From positions 33,223,001-33,287,000 of the forward strand of contig NC_092587.1 of assembly GCF_047663525.1 (NCBI RefSeq): 64,000 nucleotides of DNA, given 5' to 3'. Below, in pieces: positions 40,501-51,966 of the stretch. The notes beneath the pieces were generated by a model. That model worked only from the letters and a program-made list of their open reading frames with translations, searched no databases and was not told the origin of the DNA. The DNA comes from Anas platyrhynchos. Lineage: Eukaryota; Chordata; Aves; Anseriformes; Anatidae. The position numbers and the translations under genes were made by a program. The stretch's first letter is position 1; each line of letters opens with the position of its first letter.

Positions 40501-42872
40501 CCCAAATATTAATAAACTGTATATTGATGCTGTAGGTTTTATAATGATTTTTCATTCCCACTTTCTCCAACATAAAGCAAATGGCATGTAGTCCAGCCAA
40601 ACCAGCACACACACACACGTGCATTTCAGTCATACAGGCACCTCTGTGGTGCCAAACAGCCAGGAAAGAGAAGACTACTTCAACAAGGACAACAGAGTAA
40701 CCGTGCGCATGGTTGTCATCAATGCCATCATGAATTTTTTAACAACCAGCTGAACCAGAGCTACCAGGCTTACTTTACTTGCCTTGCTATGGCTGCAACT
40801 CATTGTTAAGATTTTTTATTTAGTTATTTATTTATTTTTTCACAAGTACATTATAAAAAGCTTAAAAGCATGAACTGTGCTGCAGAAGTGACACTTTACT
40901 CTCTCAACAGCTAACTAGAGGCACCAAAATTCTTCCTGGAAAAAAAAAAAGCTATAGTCTCAAAAAATCCATTGACTGAGGGAGAATAAAGATATTGAGA
41001 GCCTTGCTGTTAGAAGTAATTTGGTGTAGCATGTAACTAAAGATTATACCCTGGTATAGAAAACACACATATTGACTGAACAAAGGTTAAGTATCACTTG
41101 GGGCATAATTAATGTTCCAAGGCTTTTGGTTGCTTGACTGTATGATTCTACTGTAACTCTTTTAAGATGGACAGCTGTTTCTGTGATTGTATTCAAACAT
41201 GGTCCAGTAGGCTTAGCACAGCTGGTGAATCCTATTTATTCACTAGGCAATACACACATTTTACATTTTCTAAGAGAACGAATCAGTGAGCAGAAGAAAT
41301 CTATACATCAACTATCATGGTGTCTCAACTCTTCCAGGATAAATAAGCCCAGAAAAAGCAAGGAGTTGCAGCAAACTTTGCTATTTCTGTCGGAGCAGAA
41401 GGTCGTGACTCAAACTTTTTTATTTCCTTTGACTCCAAATAGTGCCAGCGAGTCATTTCAGGAGAGAGAGGCTGCCCGTGGGCCAAGGACTGGCCACCAC
41501 TGTCTCTTTCTATCTGTCTGTTTATGCTGGGTTTTCACACCCTCTCTGTGTGCTGTGGTCTTATGCTACTCTTATTTTTAATAGCAACAGCACTGTCCCA
41601 AAACACATCAGCCTGGAAGACCTACTTCCAGTTCGTGCCCTAGCTGTCAGCAGTGATCATTTTCCCCCGGAAATTGGATTTTATGGCAATTCTGTGTAGC
41701 TCCAAAACTTCCTGTCAAAACATGGCTCATCAGCAGGCTGTCGGGTAAGGAGGGGAACCGAACTTCTCATTTTTAGCATTAGGCTGAAGAGAGAAAAACA
41801 ACCATGACAGGTCAGATGATCCAGGTCTGGGTAATAGGAAACAAACATTGGGTTGGGACTGAAATAATTGAAGAGCCAAAGGATTTCTTTGCTAGCAGAA
41901 ATAATTCAGTGAAGATAAAGGCCTTGTGCTCTCTTTTCCTTCCAGTATATCTTTGCCTCCAAGCTGGGTCAGACTCAAAGCTTGTCAAATAAATTAAACA
42001 AATCAAATACAGTTCATAGCTTTCCCTTCACAAAATTCACTTTATGAATAGTCTGTGGATATTCTTGAATCATTATGCCAGCTCTGTAATTATAAAGGGA
42101 AAAAGGATATTTCATGCAAATTTCATCAAACACAATCTTCAATGAGTAGCACTCAGCACATGAGCCCTAGAGTTGCTGTAAGCTCTTTTTCCCTCCTAAT
42201 TTGCAGTTTTCACCTAGGTTTTTCAAGTACCTCCTGCCATCTCAAAAGGTGCAGTGCACTTCTGTACCAGGGAGTTTGCCCTGACTCCCCTGCAAACCTA
42301 GAGTTGCCTTCCCCCCAAAACAGTTTTACTTTCTCTTGCAAATGCAAATCTCTTTGCATAGGACAATTCTCAGCATGGGCTGATTCATTATAATAATTAA
42401 AAATAACGATGGAGAGGCTTGGCCACATCCCCCACTTTGTTGTCTTGTTTCCTTTTCCCTTCTTTTCCTGAGCACTCATTAGTCCAAGCATCCCTGTGGT
42501 CAGCAGTAAAGTTGGACCTAGCACTTCTCCAGTAGACTGCATCATGCTGATGTTTTCTTTTTTCATGAGATTCAGAGGCATTTGGGCATCTAGTTGTCAC
42601 TTGTGTCTTTGGCAAACTCCCAGAAGATGCTCATCAGTTTGGAATAGCCATCTTGTTAACTTTTGAAATTTGTCAGTGTGCAGTACTATACCTGAGGGCA
42701 TTCTGTACACAGGGAGGTGGAAGACATTGAGGCATCTGAAAACACTGCTTTAGTCTATTGTTCAGATTTAATTTGCTCCATACAAAATGTCCTTCAGGTC
42801 TTGTTCTGACAGACACATGGGCTATACCTAGGCAAGAATTGGCAATGAGAGCAAGCACAGGCAGGCTGAAGG

Positions 42873-43136
42873 ATGGCAAGTTTAGATGGAAATTTAGGCT
42901 TGACATCAGGAGGGGGTTCTTCACAGAGAGGGTGGTTGCACACTGGAACAGGCTCCCCAGGGAAGTGGTCACTGCACCGAGCCTGTCTGAATTTAAGAAG
43001 AGATTGGACTGTGCACTTAGTCACATGGTCTGAACTTTTGGGTAGACCTGTGCGGTGTTAAGAGTTGGACTTGATGATCCTTAAGGGTCCCTTCCAACTC
43101 AGGATATTCTATGATTCTATGATTCTATGATTCTAA
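42873..43136 (+). mobile_element. CR1 LINE, 5'-truncated 3' end with intact tail
   Basis: The translation KFRLDIRRGFFTERVVAHWN then RLPREVVTAPSLSEFKKRLD is the CR1 ORF2 C-terminus, without internal stops and ending at a TGA. A short 3' UTR follows (ttggacttgatgatccttaa, gggtcccttccaactcagga) and the CR1-specific 3' repeat ATTCTATG, nearly four units at 43106-43135. It is the least decayed CR1 in the window. Confidence 0.93.
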
Positions 43137-46100
43137 GTGTCAGACGAGAAGGAATCGGCAGGGGAAAAAGAAATGAGGATTAAAACAAGTTCTATTTCAT
43201 GCATTAGGCAACTGGAAATTGTAAACTTTTTTTTTTTCAAGTTCTAAGGTTTGACTGTCTTGGGATGAAGAGCCCTACATTGCTATCCTCAGTAGCTGAC
43301 TAGAAACAAACACGACCCCTAGTCTGAACACAATAGACTTTAACTATGATCCCTACAACACCATTTTGCATCAGCATTATGAGAATGAAACCTTATTAAA
43401 TGCCTCGAGACTGGATCTCTGGCTATATGGTACTGTGGTTTCCTGTTTCTAATAGTGCAAACCCTATAGGAAGGTTTGCTGAAAACTACTCTGGATGTTT
43501 TATATGCAGCATGTGGGTATCCTGATAAAACCAAATTTCTTCTTCACTTCTGTACCAGCAAACTTGTTCTGACTAAAGCTGATAATGGGAACACAGACTG
43601 CAGGAATCTGTCTCTAGTACAGCTTGCTTCATAAAAACCTCGTATGTAGCAGACAAAAGCGCAAAAGGACAAAGACAAGGACAAAATGTAATTCTCAGAG
43701 AGGAAAGCAAGCTGAAGTTAGTAAGACAGACTGAGGGCTCAAAGTGTGCTAGTGGGGTTCATTTGGTTCCTACCTTCTCCAGATTTCATGTTAAAAATGC
43801 TCATGAAAGTTTAGATTTTATTGAAATAGATGTGTTGAATACTGAAGTTGAGACTGAAATATCAAAAACATTAAAAAATGCTGATTTTGAGTCTTGTGAA
43901 ATGGAAATTCATGTCTCCTATTCCTGCATTACACGGGAAGGAGCTGACACTCAGCAAGATGCGTATAACACATCTCTCCTGCACCCCACATGACATGCTG
44001 GGCCAGCTGGCAGCCCTGCCTCCATGGCAGCTCAGAGATGTACCACCTCTCCTCCCTCCTAGCTGAGCTGCTGAGTCCTTCCCAGACCACTTCAGGGAAG
44101 AGGCATCAGCTTCACCTGGCTGTAAATGCCACAAAAACAACATGAAAGCAGGTTCTGTATTTCAAAGCATGCGATACAGTTTGTTTGAGCACAGCACGCA
44201 AACAGTTGATCAAGCTGCAAAGCATTTGTTTAATCCAGAAATTGGATTTGAAGACAGAAATAAAACAGTTTTGCCTCTCAGCTCCTCAAAAAGGCTCCAG
44301 CCAAGGAAGTCCCCTCTTGCTGTATTTATACCCATTTTCAGACAGTATCCAGTCACTTGCAGCAGTATTTTAAATGCAGCTGAGGCGGGACATGGGATGC
44401 CTCAGAGGACAGAGCCAATTTAACAGCTTCAAAACAGCATAAGGGGTCAATCTACTTTGAGCTGCTGCTTTTAACTTCAGAGTTCAAACAAATTCATTGT
44501 GGCCTACCATCATCACTGCTGAAAAAAATAATTCAGGTTTCAAAAGCTACCTGAATCCCAGTGCTGCAGATACATAAGATCATTTGATACAGCCTGGATC
44601 CAAGTCAGGAGGAAATGAGAGCACATGAGGCCAGCAACGAACGTGCTTCTGAGGGCACAGCGCTGCTGCCACACTGCGTGCCGTTTACCTTCTTTCAGAG
44701 GAGCTTTACCAGCTCTGCTGCTCAGGTGTCCTGTCCTCCAGACTCAGGTGTGCCACTGAGCTGAATGAGGCACAGAGTCTGGGACCCAGAGAAAGAGAGC
44801 ATTGTGTCATGCTTCCGGTGCAGAAAATACAGGCACCATAAAAGAGGAGTGTGAAGTGACCAACAAAAGAGTATTTCAAAGCAAGGCTTGACGGGCCTGT
44901 TTTTCACTTGTGATATTGCACATCCAGATAACATTCTCCTTGAGCTTTATTAATGCTTGCAGAATCCAATCACAAAATGCAAAGAAAATCTAACTGCAGG
45001 GACAGAATTGGAATCAAGGCTCATGTGCTACATGGTATAACAAACAAGCTTTGTTGTACAGCAGTATCTCCTTACTTTTCATTTCAGCAATGTGAATTTC
45101 AGACTCTTTTAGAAAAAAACTCACAGCATTTCCACCTCCCAACCAAGACTCTGCAGCATGCTTTTCTAAAGAGAAAATGATTGTGATTTTTCCAAAAGTA
45201 ATAGCAATTCATTACAAATCAAGTTGAAGCATCACTTATCAAACTGAGTCCTAAACCCTGTGCAGTCACAAAGACATTGGATTTTTGACTTAAGAAATAC
45301 AAATTCTCCCATCAGAATCACAGTTGGACAAGCCAGCCATTGCCAGTTGTTCCTTTCCTGCTCTTTAGTAATATTGATTCTTTAGGGAGGAAGCTGTTTC
45401 TGTGCAAGCTGGAGTACAGTCATTCTTGCAATATGTGTTATATATACATCTTCTTTTTGGCTATTTTCCATACAGAGACTGATTTACTGCTCAGATCCTT
45501 GAGGCAGACCTGTCCAAGAATGTAGCTACAAGGCAGGAATTTAATTTGACAGTATATATACAGAATATTAATTTGTCCTATTCTCATCAGGTATGCAGAA
45601 CAAAGACTATTCTATACTCAGTTTTTTGTTATCATAATTAGTATTTGTGCCTAATGGTTCACTTCTTCCTTTGCCCAGATAGAGGTGTTTGGGTTTTTTT
45701 TTTTGGTACACATGGACAAGAAATCAAATTTATTTTTTCCCCTGTCACCTTAAACTTTATAAATTTAACAGCTGCTGGAAGAGAACAAAAGGTTGAAGAT
45801 AAAAAGATGTCTGAAAAGCAAATGTTGCTTTCTAAATAGTAGCAGAAAGTAAACTATTCCCACGTAGGCAACCATAACTGAATTCAGCAACCACTTGAAT
45901 AGGAAGCAAGAAAAAAAATAAAATAAAAGGAATTTCCTTAGTTTCTGTGCCGTAACTCCTTTGCTTTATAAAGCCAGACACTAGAGAGATATTTCTACAA
46001 AATGGAGTCTGTAAGCAGAGGTATTGAAAGCTTTCAGAAACAAGCCTTGAACCAAAATTTTTAGAACACGAAAAGGAGACTCCAAATGATACTTGTAGAG

Positions 46101-46441
46101 GCGAGGCTCTTTGCAACTAATTGCAGGAGAGAGAAGGCAGTGGAGAAGAATGTTTGAACCTGATTGAAAACAGACTGAAATTTGGAGAGAGGGATTCAGC
46201 AGAAGGTGGCATGTAACTAAAATGATCTTACATACAAAGGGTTAATGTGAAATAGGATGAAAAGGGAATAGACATGTATAAAAACACATGCATCTTCAGT
46301 GCTGCAATCAGGCTGAACAGTATGTTCAAAAGATGTTACAACAACGAAAAACAATTTCAGCTTTTATTCCAGAATTCCTATTTCCCCTTTTCCTAATCAG
46401 AAAAGCTGTTAAGGCCAGACTAAGCACTAGTGGTCTTTAGC
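43137..46441. other. Intergenic, no gene seen
   Basis: Between a CR1 copy and the younger LTR. Short open frames only, no recognisable family. Confidence 0.65.
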
Positions 46442-47521
46442 TGTGGTGGTTTTACTCAGGTGGACAGCTAAGCTCCACAACTGCTCTCACACCCCCCCTC
46501 CTCAAAGTGAAAGGGCTCAGGGTTTGAGAAGGACAAGGAGATTGCTCAACAACTATTTTCATGGGCAAAATAGACCCATCACAGGGAGATTAGAGAAATT
46601 TACTGCCTATTACTAATGAGGTAGAGAAGTGAAAAACAAAGAAACTAAAAATGCCTTCACCCCATCCACCCTCTTCCACCTCCTCCCCCCTAGCAGCACA
46701 AGGGAACAGGGAAGGGGGCTGTGGTCAGTCCCTGATGCTTCATCTCTGCCGCTCCCTCACAGTCCCTCTCTGCCCCTGCTCCCCCAGTCAGGTCCCTCCC
46801 ACGGGATGCCGTCCTTCCCGAACTGAGCCTGCGGGGGCTGCCCACAGGCAGCAGCTCTTCAGGAACTGCTCCCACACGGCTCTATACAACGGTGTCCATC
46901 CCCCAGGAGCAAACTGCTCCAGCACAGGTCCCCCATGGGCGGCAGCTCCCCCCAGGCCTCCTGCTCCTGCGTGGGCTCCTCTCCAAGGGCTGCAGCTCCG
47001 GCCCGGGGCCTGCTCCTGCGGGGGCTCTCCATGGGCCGCAGCCTCCTCCAGGCCACATCCACCTGCTCCACCGGGGGCTCCTCCACCCATGGGGGGGCTG
47101 CAGCGTGGAGATCTGCTCCGTGTGGGACCCATGGGCTGCAGGGGGACAGCCTGCTCCACCAGGGGCCTCTCCACAGGCCGCAGGGGAACTGCTGCTGCGT
47201 GCCTGGAGCACCTCCTGCCCTCCTGCTGCACTGACCCTGTGGTCTGCAGGGCTGCTTCTCTCACATTTTCTTATTCCTCTCTCCCAGCTGCTGTTGTGCA
47301 TCTTTTTTTTTTTTTTTTTTTTTTTTTTTTCCTTTTCTCCAACCTGCTCTCCCAGAGGCACAAACAACATTGCTATTGGTTTGGCTCTGGCCAGTGGTAG
47401 GTCCCTTTGGAGTCAGCTGAAACTGGCTCTTATCTAACATGGGGCAGCTTCTGGATTCTTCTCACAGAGGCCATCCCTGCAGCCCTCCACTACCAAAGTC
47501 TTGCCATGTAAACCTACTACA
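46442..47521 (+). mobile_element. Solo ERV-type LTR, younger CpG-rich copy (about 1.08 kb)
   Basis: It starts TGTGGTGGTTTTACTCAGG and ends ...aacctactaca, with TG...CA termini. The flanks ttagc / ttaac could be a 5-bp target-site duplication with one change. The centre (46790-47230) is very GC- and CpG-rich with recurring units such as gggctcctcc and gggctgcagc; a T28 run follows at 47303-47330. It shares length and orientation with the copy at 8939-10016. Long overlapping open frames (up to 249 codons) reflect GC content rather than a gene. No internal viral genes adjoin it. Confidence 0.8.
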
Positions 47522-50500
47522 TTAACAGACTTGCATCTGCTAATGTTAAATGAAGACTAGGTTCAAACACAGAATGTGTTCCTGAGGGGTCGGGCTAGTT
47601 TTCTGCTCTCAAGGATAATCATCAAGAGTAATCAATCACTTTTGCAAGGTAACTCTGTACTCTGAATAACATAACCCTAAGAAATACATGTTAAGGAAGT
47701 TCCCAGAAGATCATGCCAAGGCAGCAGTTATTCAAGTGCAGCTCAGAACACCATTTCAGAGCAGGAAAAATAGTGTGATTGATAGCTGCTATGAAAGAAA
47801 AGCTACAGGGTGAGTTTTACCTGAGGAGAAGTGAGAATCAACAAATATGCAGTGCTGTATTAAGGCCCTTGTTGCTATTCTTAAAAAAGCACTTATTTAC
47901 CGAAAGAAATATAGTGGCAGAAGACTCACATAGTCCCCCTCTTTGCTAACATTTGTTATAGCTGTCATCATATAGGACAGCAGGAGAGCAAGAGGGGAAT
48001 GTATATTTAATACCCCGAATTCTAATATTGATGGTAAAGTGATCTCAAGCTGCCTAGACATCACAGCACCTGAGCACAAGTTTGAAAACTTTATACACTT
48101 AGTCTGTCTCTTCTTCTAGCTCAGTAAGTTTTCATGGGAGGAAAAAATCTCTCACAGGAGACCCAGCAGTTCCCAACTAAGTATCAAGATAACAAGCTTA
48201 GATTATGTCAATGGAAAGAAATGATAGCAAGACTAGCCTAACCAACAAAGAGCTCTTCACCAATCTCGGAAGAAAAAAGCATTCAAGAAATGGAAATGAG
48301 GACAAATTATTTAAGAATTAAGAGCAACAAACAAACACAGGCACAGTATCAGAACAAAAAAAAAAAAAAAAAAGAAAAAGCAGCAGACGAGATTGCTCTG
48401 TAAGTGCATTTGCATAAAAATAAAAACAAAACCACCACCAAGGGAAGTGTTAGTTATGCAAGATGAATGAAAATGAATGAACTGTTTGATGGCTGGGAAG
48501 ACATTCCAGTCTTCCCTAGTGATAGCAACTACAAGACACTGTATTTGTATCATTGACAAAAAAATAAAAAGAAAAAAGAAAAAAATCTGTCTAGTGAAAG
48601 AAAAGAACATAGAAGAACATATGTAAGTTTCCTGAAGTTAGACTTTTGCAGATTGTCTAGGCCCCAAAAGACTTCATTATAAGATATGTTAAAAATTAGC
48701 TGAGGCAGAATGAAAAGCAATAGTTCTCAAATATAGCTATTGCTATCACACAGACATCATCTGTTTTTAAACAGAAAGGCAAGGGAGAAGAGAAGCAGTG
48801 AGGACTTTTTTTTTTTTTAAACCAGAGGCAAGACCATTAATTCTTATCTCAAAAAAAAAAAAATAAAAGAACAAATATCCAGACTATATTAATTAATGCT
48901 TTCCACAGAAACTGACATAAGATGACCAAGAAATTTGGCCAAGAATAAGTTATGTTAAAACCCTCTTTTTCACAACATTCGTCTAATGACAAAAAGTAGA
49001 TGAAGTATCTTGATGTCTGATTATCACAGGACATCCTCGTAAACAAGACAGAGAAACGTGGCTCAGATGAAAATACTACCATATGAATGCAGGTAGCTAG
49101 AGTTTTCAGAAAGAATAAAAAAAGTCTACTGTGAAAACAGAGCTGTAAGAATGTTTTGCAGAAGTGTCCTAGGATCAGTTCCACTGACATTCTTGCTCAT
49201 CACCTAAGTGATAAATAGAAAATAATGAATTTGGATATCTTTCAGGTTTACTGGACGACAATATTCAAAGAAAAAATGATAATAGCAAGTAGTCTAGAAA
49301 ACTGTAACATTTAATACTGAGGAAAAAAAAGGAATAATCATCTGTATAGACCCACCTCACAATGAGATTCGGAAGGTAAGTCTGAATAAGCCATGGCAAT
49401 AAATATGACCTGAAATTTTTGGCATCTTAAATGCCACAGCATTCAAGCATTGCACTGGGACATTTCTATATTTTCCATAAAAATATAATAATAATTATAG
49501 AAATTAATAATTTCTAAGTAATTAATTTTCTCTAAACTGTTGACCTTAGACATTTTCCCCCACTATGACAGAAATGCAGCCACTAAGAGGGTGTAGAATT
49601 AATAAATTAATAAATAAAATCTTTCTCCCTCCAAAAACAATTATTTACTTGATTTACTTCAGATTTTTGAATTTCCTCCATTTTTCATTAAACTCCTCAA
49701 TTCAGACACTTAGTAATACCTATAGCAACTTAGAAGGGAAAAATACTGCCATCACCTGGATGAAGTGAAGTTTGCAGTTCTCTTAACGTGTTCATCTTGC
49801 ATGCTTTCATCAGATTTTGTACATGTATTTAGAAATATAAGCTGAGAGCTAGGGTAGAGTGCAACATGCAAGGTAAATCTTGGTGGCCTAAATTCAGCAG
49901 CAACATGAACCAGGTCCACCCACAAAAATTCTACATGTGAACACCTTCCTTTCAACTAGCCCTCCTCTTCCTCATGTACAAACCAAATGCAGTTTGTTTT
50001 CATTAAAAGCACAGCAGACTGGATGAAGTAGAGTTACAGAACTCCTGACCTACAGTTTTCATATCTTTCAGTTATCATCTTGCTTTTACTATTAAAGATC
50101 TGCAATTGAATCACCTGTTTTTCTCCAACAGCCTTCAAGCAGCAGCTTCTGAGAACATACCAAATGCTCTGAATATAACCTAGTCAGGTTATCTGTGTTC
50201 TTGGGTCATTGAACAAATTACACAACAAAAATCAAAAATAACAGTCCATTAGTGTCTATTTTGTATCTACAAAGGTGTATAAAATTACTTTGGTAACTAC
50301 TCGTGTTCCTTTTTTTTTTTTTTTTTTTTTAAACACATCAACTACAGAAGGATCTCTGATACATTATCAGAAGTGATTTACGACAGGGAGCGTGTTTGGG
50401 GGGTAAAGCCAGTTATCTAGTAACTTGGGACACACCTAGTAATAACAGTTCACATTGTAGGTAAGCTGCAAACAGCATTATATAAAGGCTCATTCATTTC

Positions 50501-51324
50501 CCTAACAACACTGGCTGTTGTCCTAGTGCTAATTTTGTTCCAGGGCTAATTCAGAGCTACATTAGGAATCTACTGCTCTATTCATGTCAGCTACTCAGAG
50601 ACAGCCTGAGAATGTAGTTCAGTTATGTTTCTTCCCTGGATTATATCTGAAACATTACACAGCTGTGAATGTTTTAAAATTAGTTTTCTAACACCAACTA
50701 CACAGCATGTAATATTAATAACTTCTCCCATCGATCCCTCTGAAGTTTGAACTTTCTTTTTCATGCTATGTTTAATTATTCCTCTGGAAAAGACCACAAC
50801 TATACCAAACAAAAGCAGTAATGTCAGAAGGCTTCCACAGGCAGAGAAGCATTAGGAAAGCACAAGGTTTGAATGAAAACAAACTGACAGAATGTATCAA
50901 CAGAATGAAAAACACTAGTCAAGTCTACAATACAGACAAATTTTTGGCAGCCATTACTTGAATACTACAATTATGTCTTAAAGTATTTGTAAGTGCTGTT
51001 ACTTCCTTTTTCTGGCCATGTGAACAGTCTATTATGCATCTGCCTGATGCTATTTCTTATCTAAGAAAATGATGTAATTTCATGCCTTTGTCTTCTTTAT
51101 ACTGGAAGAATATTCTGCTCAGCTTTCTGACGCTTCTTAAGAACTGTATGTGGATAGGAAAAAAAAAAGACCCAGAAGATAAATGTGATAAGATTATTGT
51201 AAAAGTACTCTCTAAAGACAAAAGTGGTTTTCTCCATAATTTTTAATTTCATAGTATTTGACTTTCTTCTACTCTGCAATTATAGTTGAGGTTTACAGCT
51301 GTTAATGCTTTTGGATAAGCTGAA
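47522..51324. other. Intergenic or downstream flank of RPAP3, no gene seen
   Basis: AT-rich DNA with A and T homopolymers (48357-48373, 48850-48861, 50310-50330). A longer RPAP3 3' UTR could extend into it, but no coding exon is recognised. Confidence 0.6.
50310..50330 (+). repeat. T21 homopolymer
   Basis: Uninterrupted T21 run (A21 on the RPAP3 strand), about 1 kb beyond the predicted RPAP3 poly(A) signal. Confidence 0.9.
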
Positions 51325-51348
51325 GTAAAGAAATTCTGGAATTTTTTG

Positions 51349-51354
51349 TTTATT
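51349..51354 (-). terminator. Candidate RPAP3 polyadenylation signal AATAAA
   Basis: Canonical AATAAA on the minus strand, about 520 bases after the stop codon. A weaker ATTAAA variant sits about 125 bases nearer the stop (51476-51481). Either could direct cleavage; no transcript data were available. Confidence 0.45.
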
Positions 51355-51811
51355 GTAACTCAGGTTCTCTTTGCAGATTATATGTTATGGATGCTATGGC
51401 ATGGTCTGTCCTTAGAGGAGTAATTTAGGCACCGGAGTAAGAAAAAAAAAGACATTTTGTATTTTCAACTCAACATTTAATTTCTAAAAAAAAAACACAA
51501 ACAAAACAACATGCAAGTTTGTAATATACACCATTTGATTCTTACCAAAAGAGATGTGTATAAATATATGTTTTCTTTCTAATAGAGATCTCCATCTGTA
51601 GTCATAATCCTGAATGCCAATCAATCCAATTGTTTTTTAGGCAAACTGATTCCACTGAAGAATGTAGATCTGTATTGTTTCAAGTGCTGGACAGCAAACG
51701 TGACGGCAGAACTTTCTCCAGCTACCTGCCGTTCCGGTGAATCAAGTTTAAGAATCTTATTACTTATACAAAAGCAACAGAACTCCAGTCTTTACAGGCT
51801 TCTTCAGATGA

Positions 51812-51836
51812 TTTCCACATGACAAAAATGTGGAAA
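51812..51836 (-). other. 9-bp perfect hairpin in the RPAP3 3' UTR
   Basis: tttccacat and atgtggaaa flank a seven-base loop about 40 bases after the stop codon. Confidence 0.75.
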
Positions 51837-51874
51837 CAGCAATTTACATGCGTAATGTCAGCGAACTCACTAAA

Positions 51875-51966
51875 CTAAGAGAAAATGCCATATTTCTTCT
51901 CCAATTCTTCAACCTGAGTATCTTTCAACCCCATGTGTTTCACATGACTGAACAATACCTGTGTAA
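51875..51966 (-). CDS. RPAP3: RPAP3 terminal coding exon with stop codon
   Basis: 92 bp including the TAG stop at 51875-51877. The acceptor follows a pure T14 tract (tttacag|TTACACAG). Completing the split codon gives ITQVLFSHVKHMGLKDTQVE and ELEKKYGIFS. The human protein ends ...VEELKKRYGG (from memory), so this copy has a slightly different C-terminal tail. A second AG eight bases into the exon could not be used without shifting frame. Confidence 0.95.

Larger units (their letters stand above)
35931..42872. other. Intergenic, no gene seen
   Basis: About 7 kb. The longest open frame outside the LTRs, 168 codons at 39011-39517 on the plus strand, has no recognised domain, lies in a locally GC-richer patch, and is not annotated as a gene. 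Confidence 0.6.
51325..51874 (-). other. RPAP3: RPAP3 3' UTR (approximate extent)
   Basis: Sequence downstream of the TAG stop on the minus strand. Two candidate poly(A) signals are seen: ATTAAA at 51476-51481 and AATAAA at 51349-51354, suggesting a 3' UTR of roughly 400-550 bases. A 9-bp perfect hairpin (51812-51836) lies near its start. The true end is not provable from sequence and a longer UTR is possible. Confidence 0.5.

Noticed and set aside
41183..41581. 132-codon open frame
   Set aside because: No similarity to any family I know and no supporting signals; treated as chance.
46651..47437. Long overlapping open frames (up to 249 codons, both strands) that might look like a gene
   Set aside because: They lie wholly within a GC-rich solo LTR, are open in several frames on both strands at once, and resemble no protein domain.
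8939..47521. One giant provirus bounded by the two LTRs
   Set aside because: The spacing is over 37 kb, there is no gag, pol or env between them, CR1 copies lie inside, and the two LTRs differ clearly in CpG decay.
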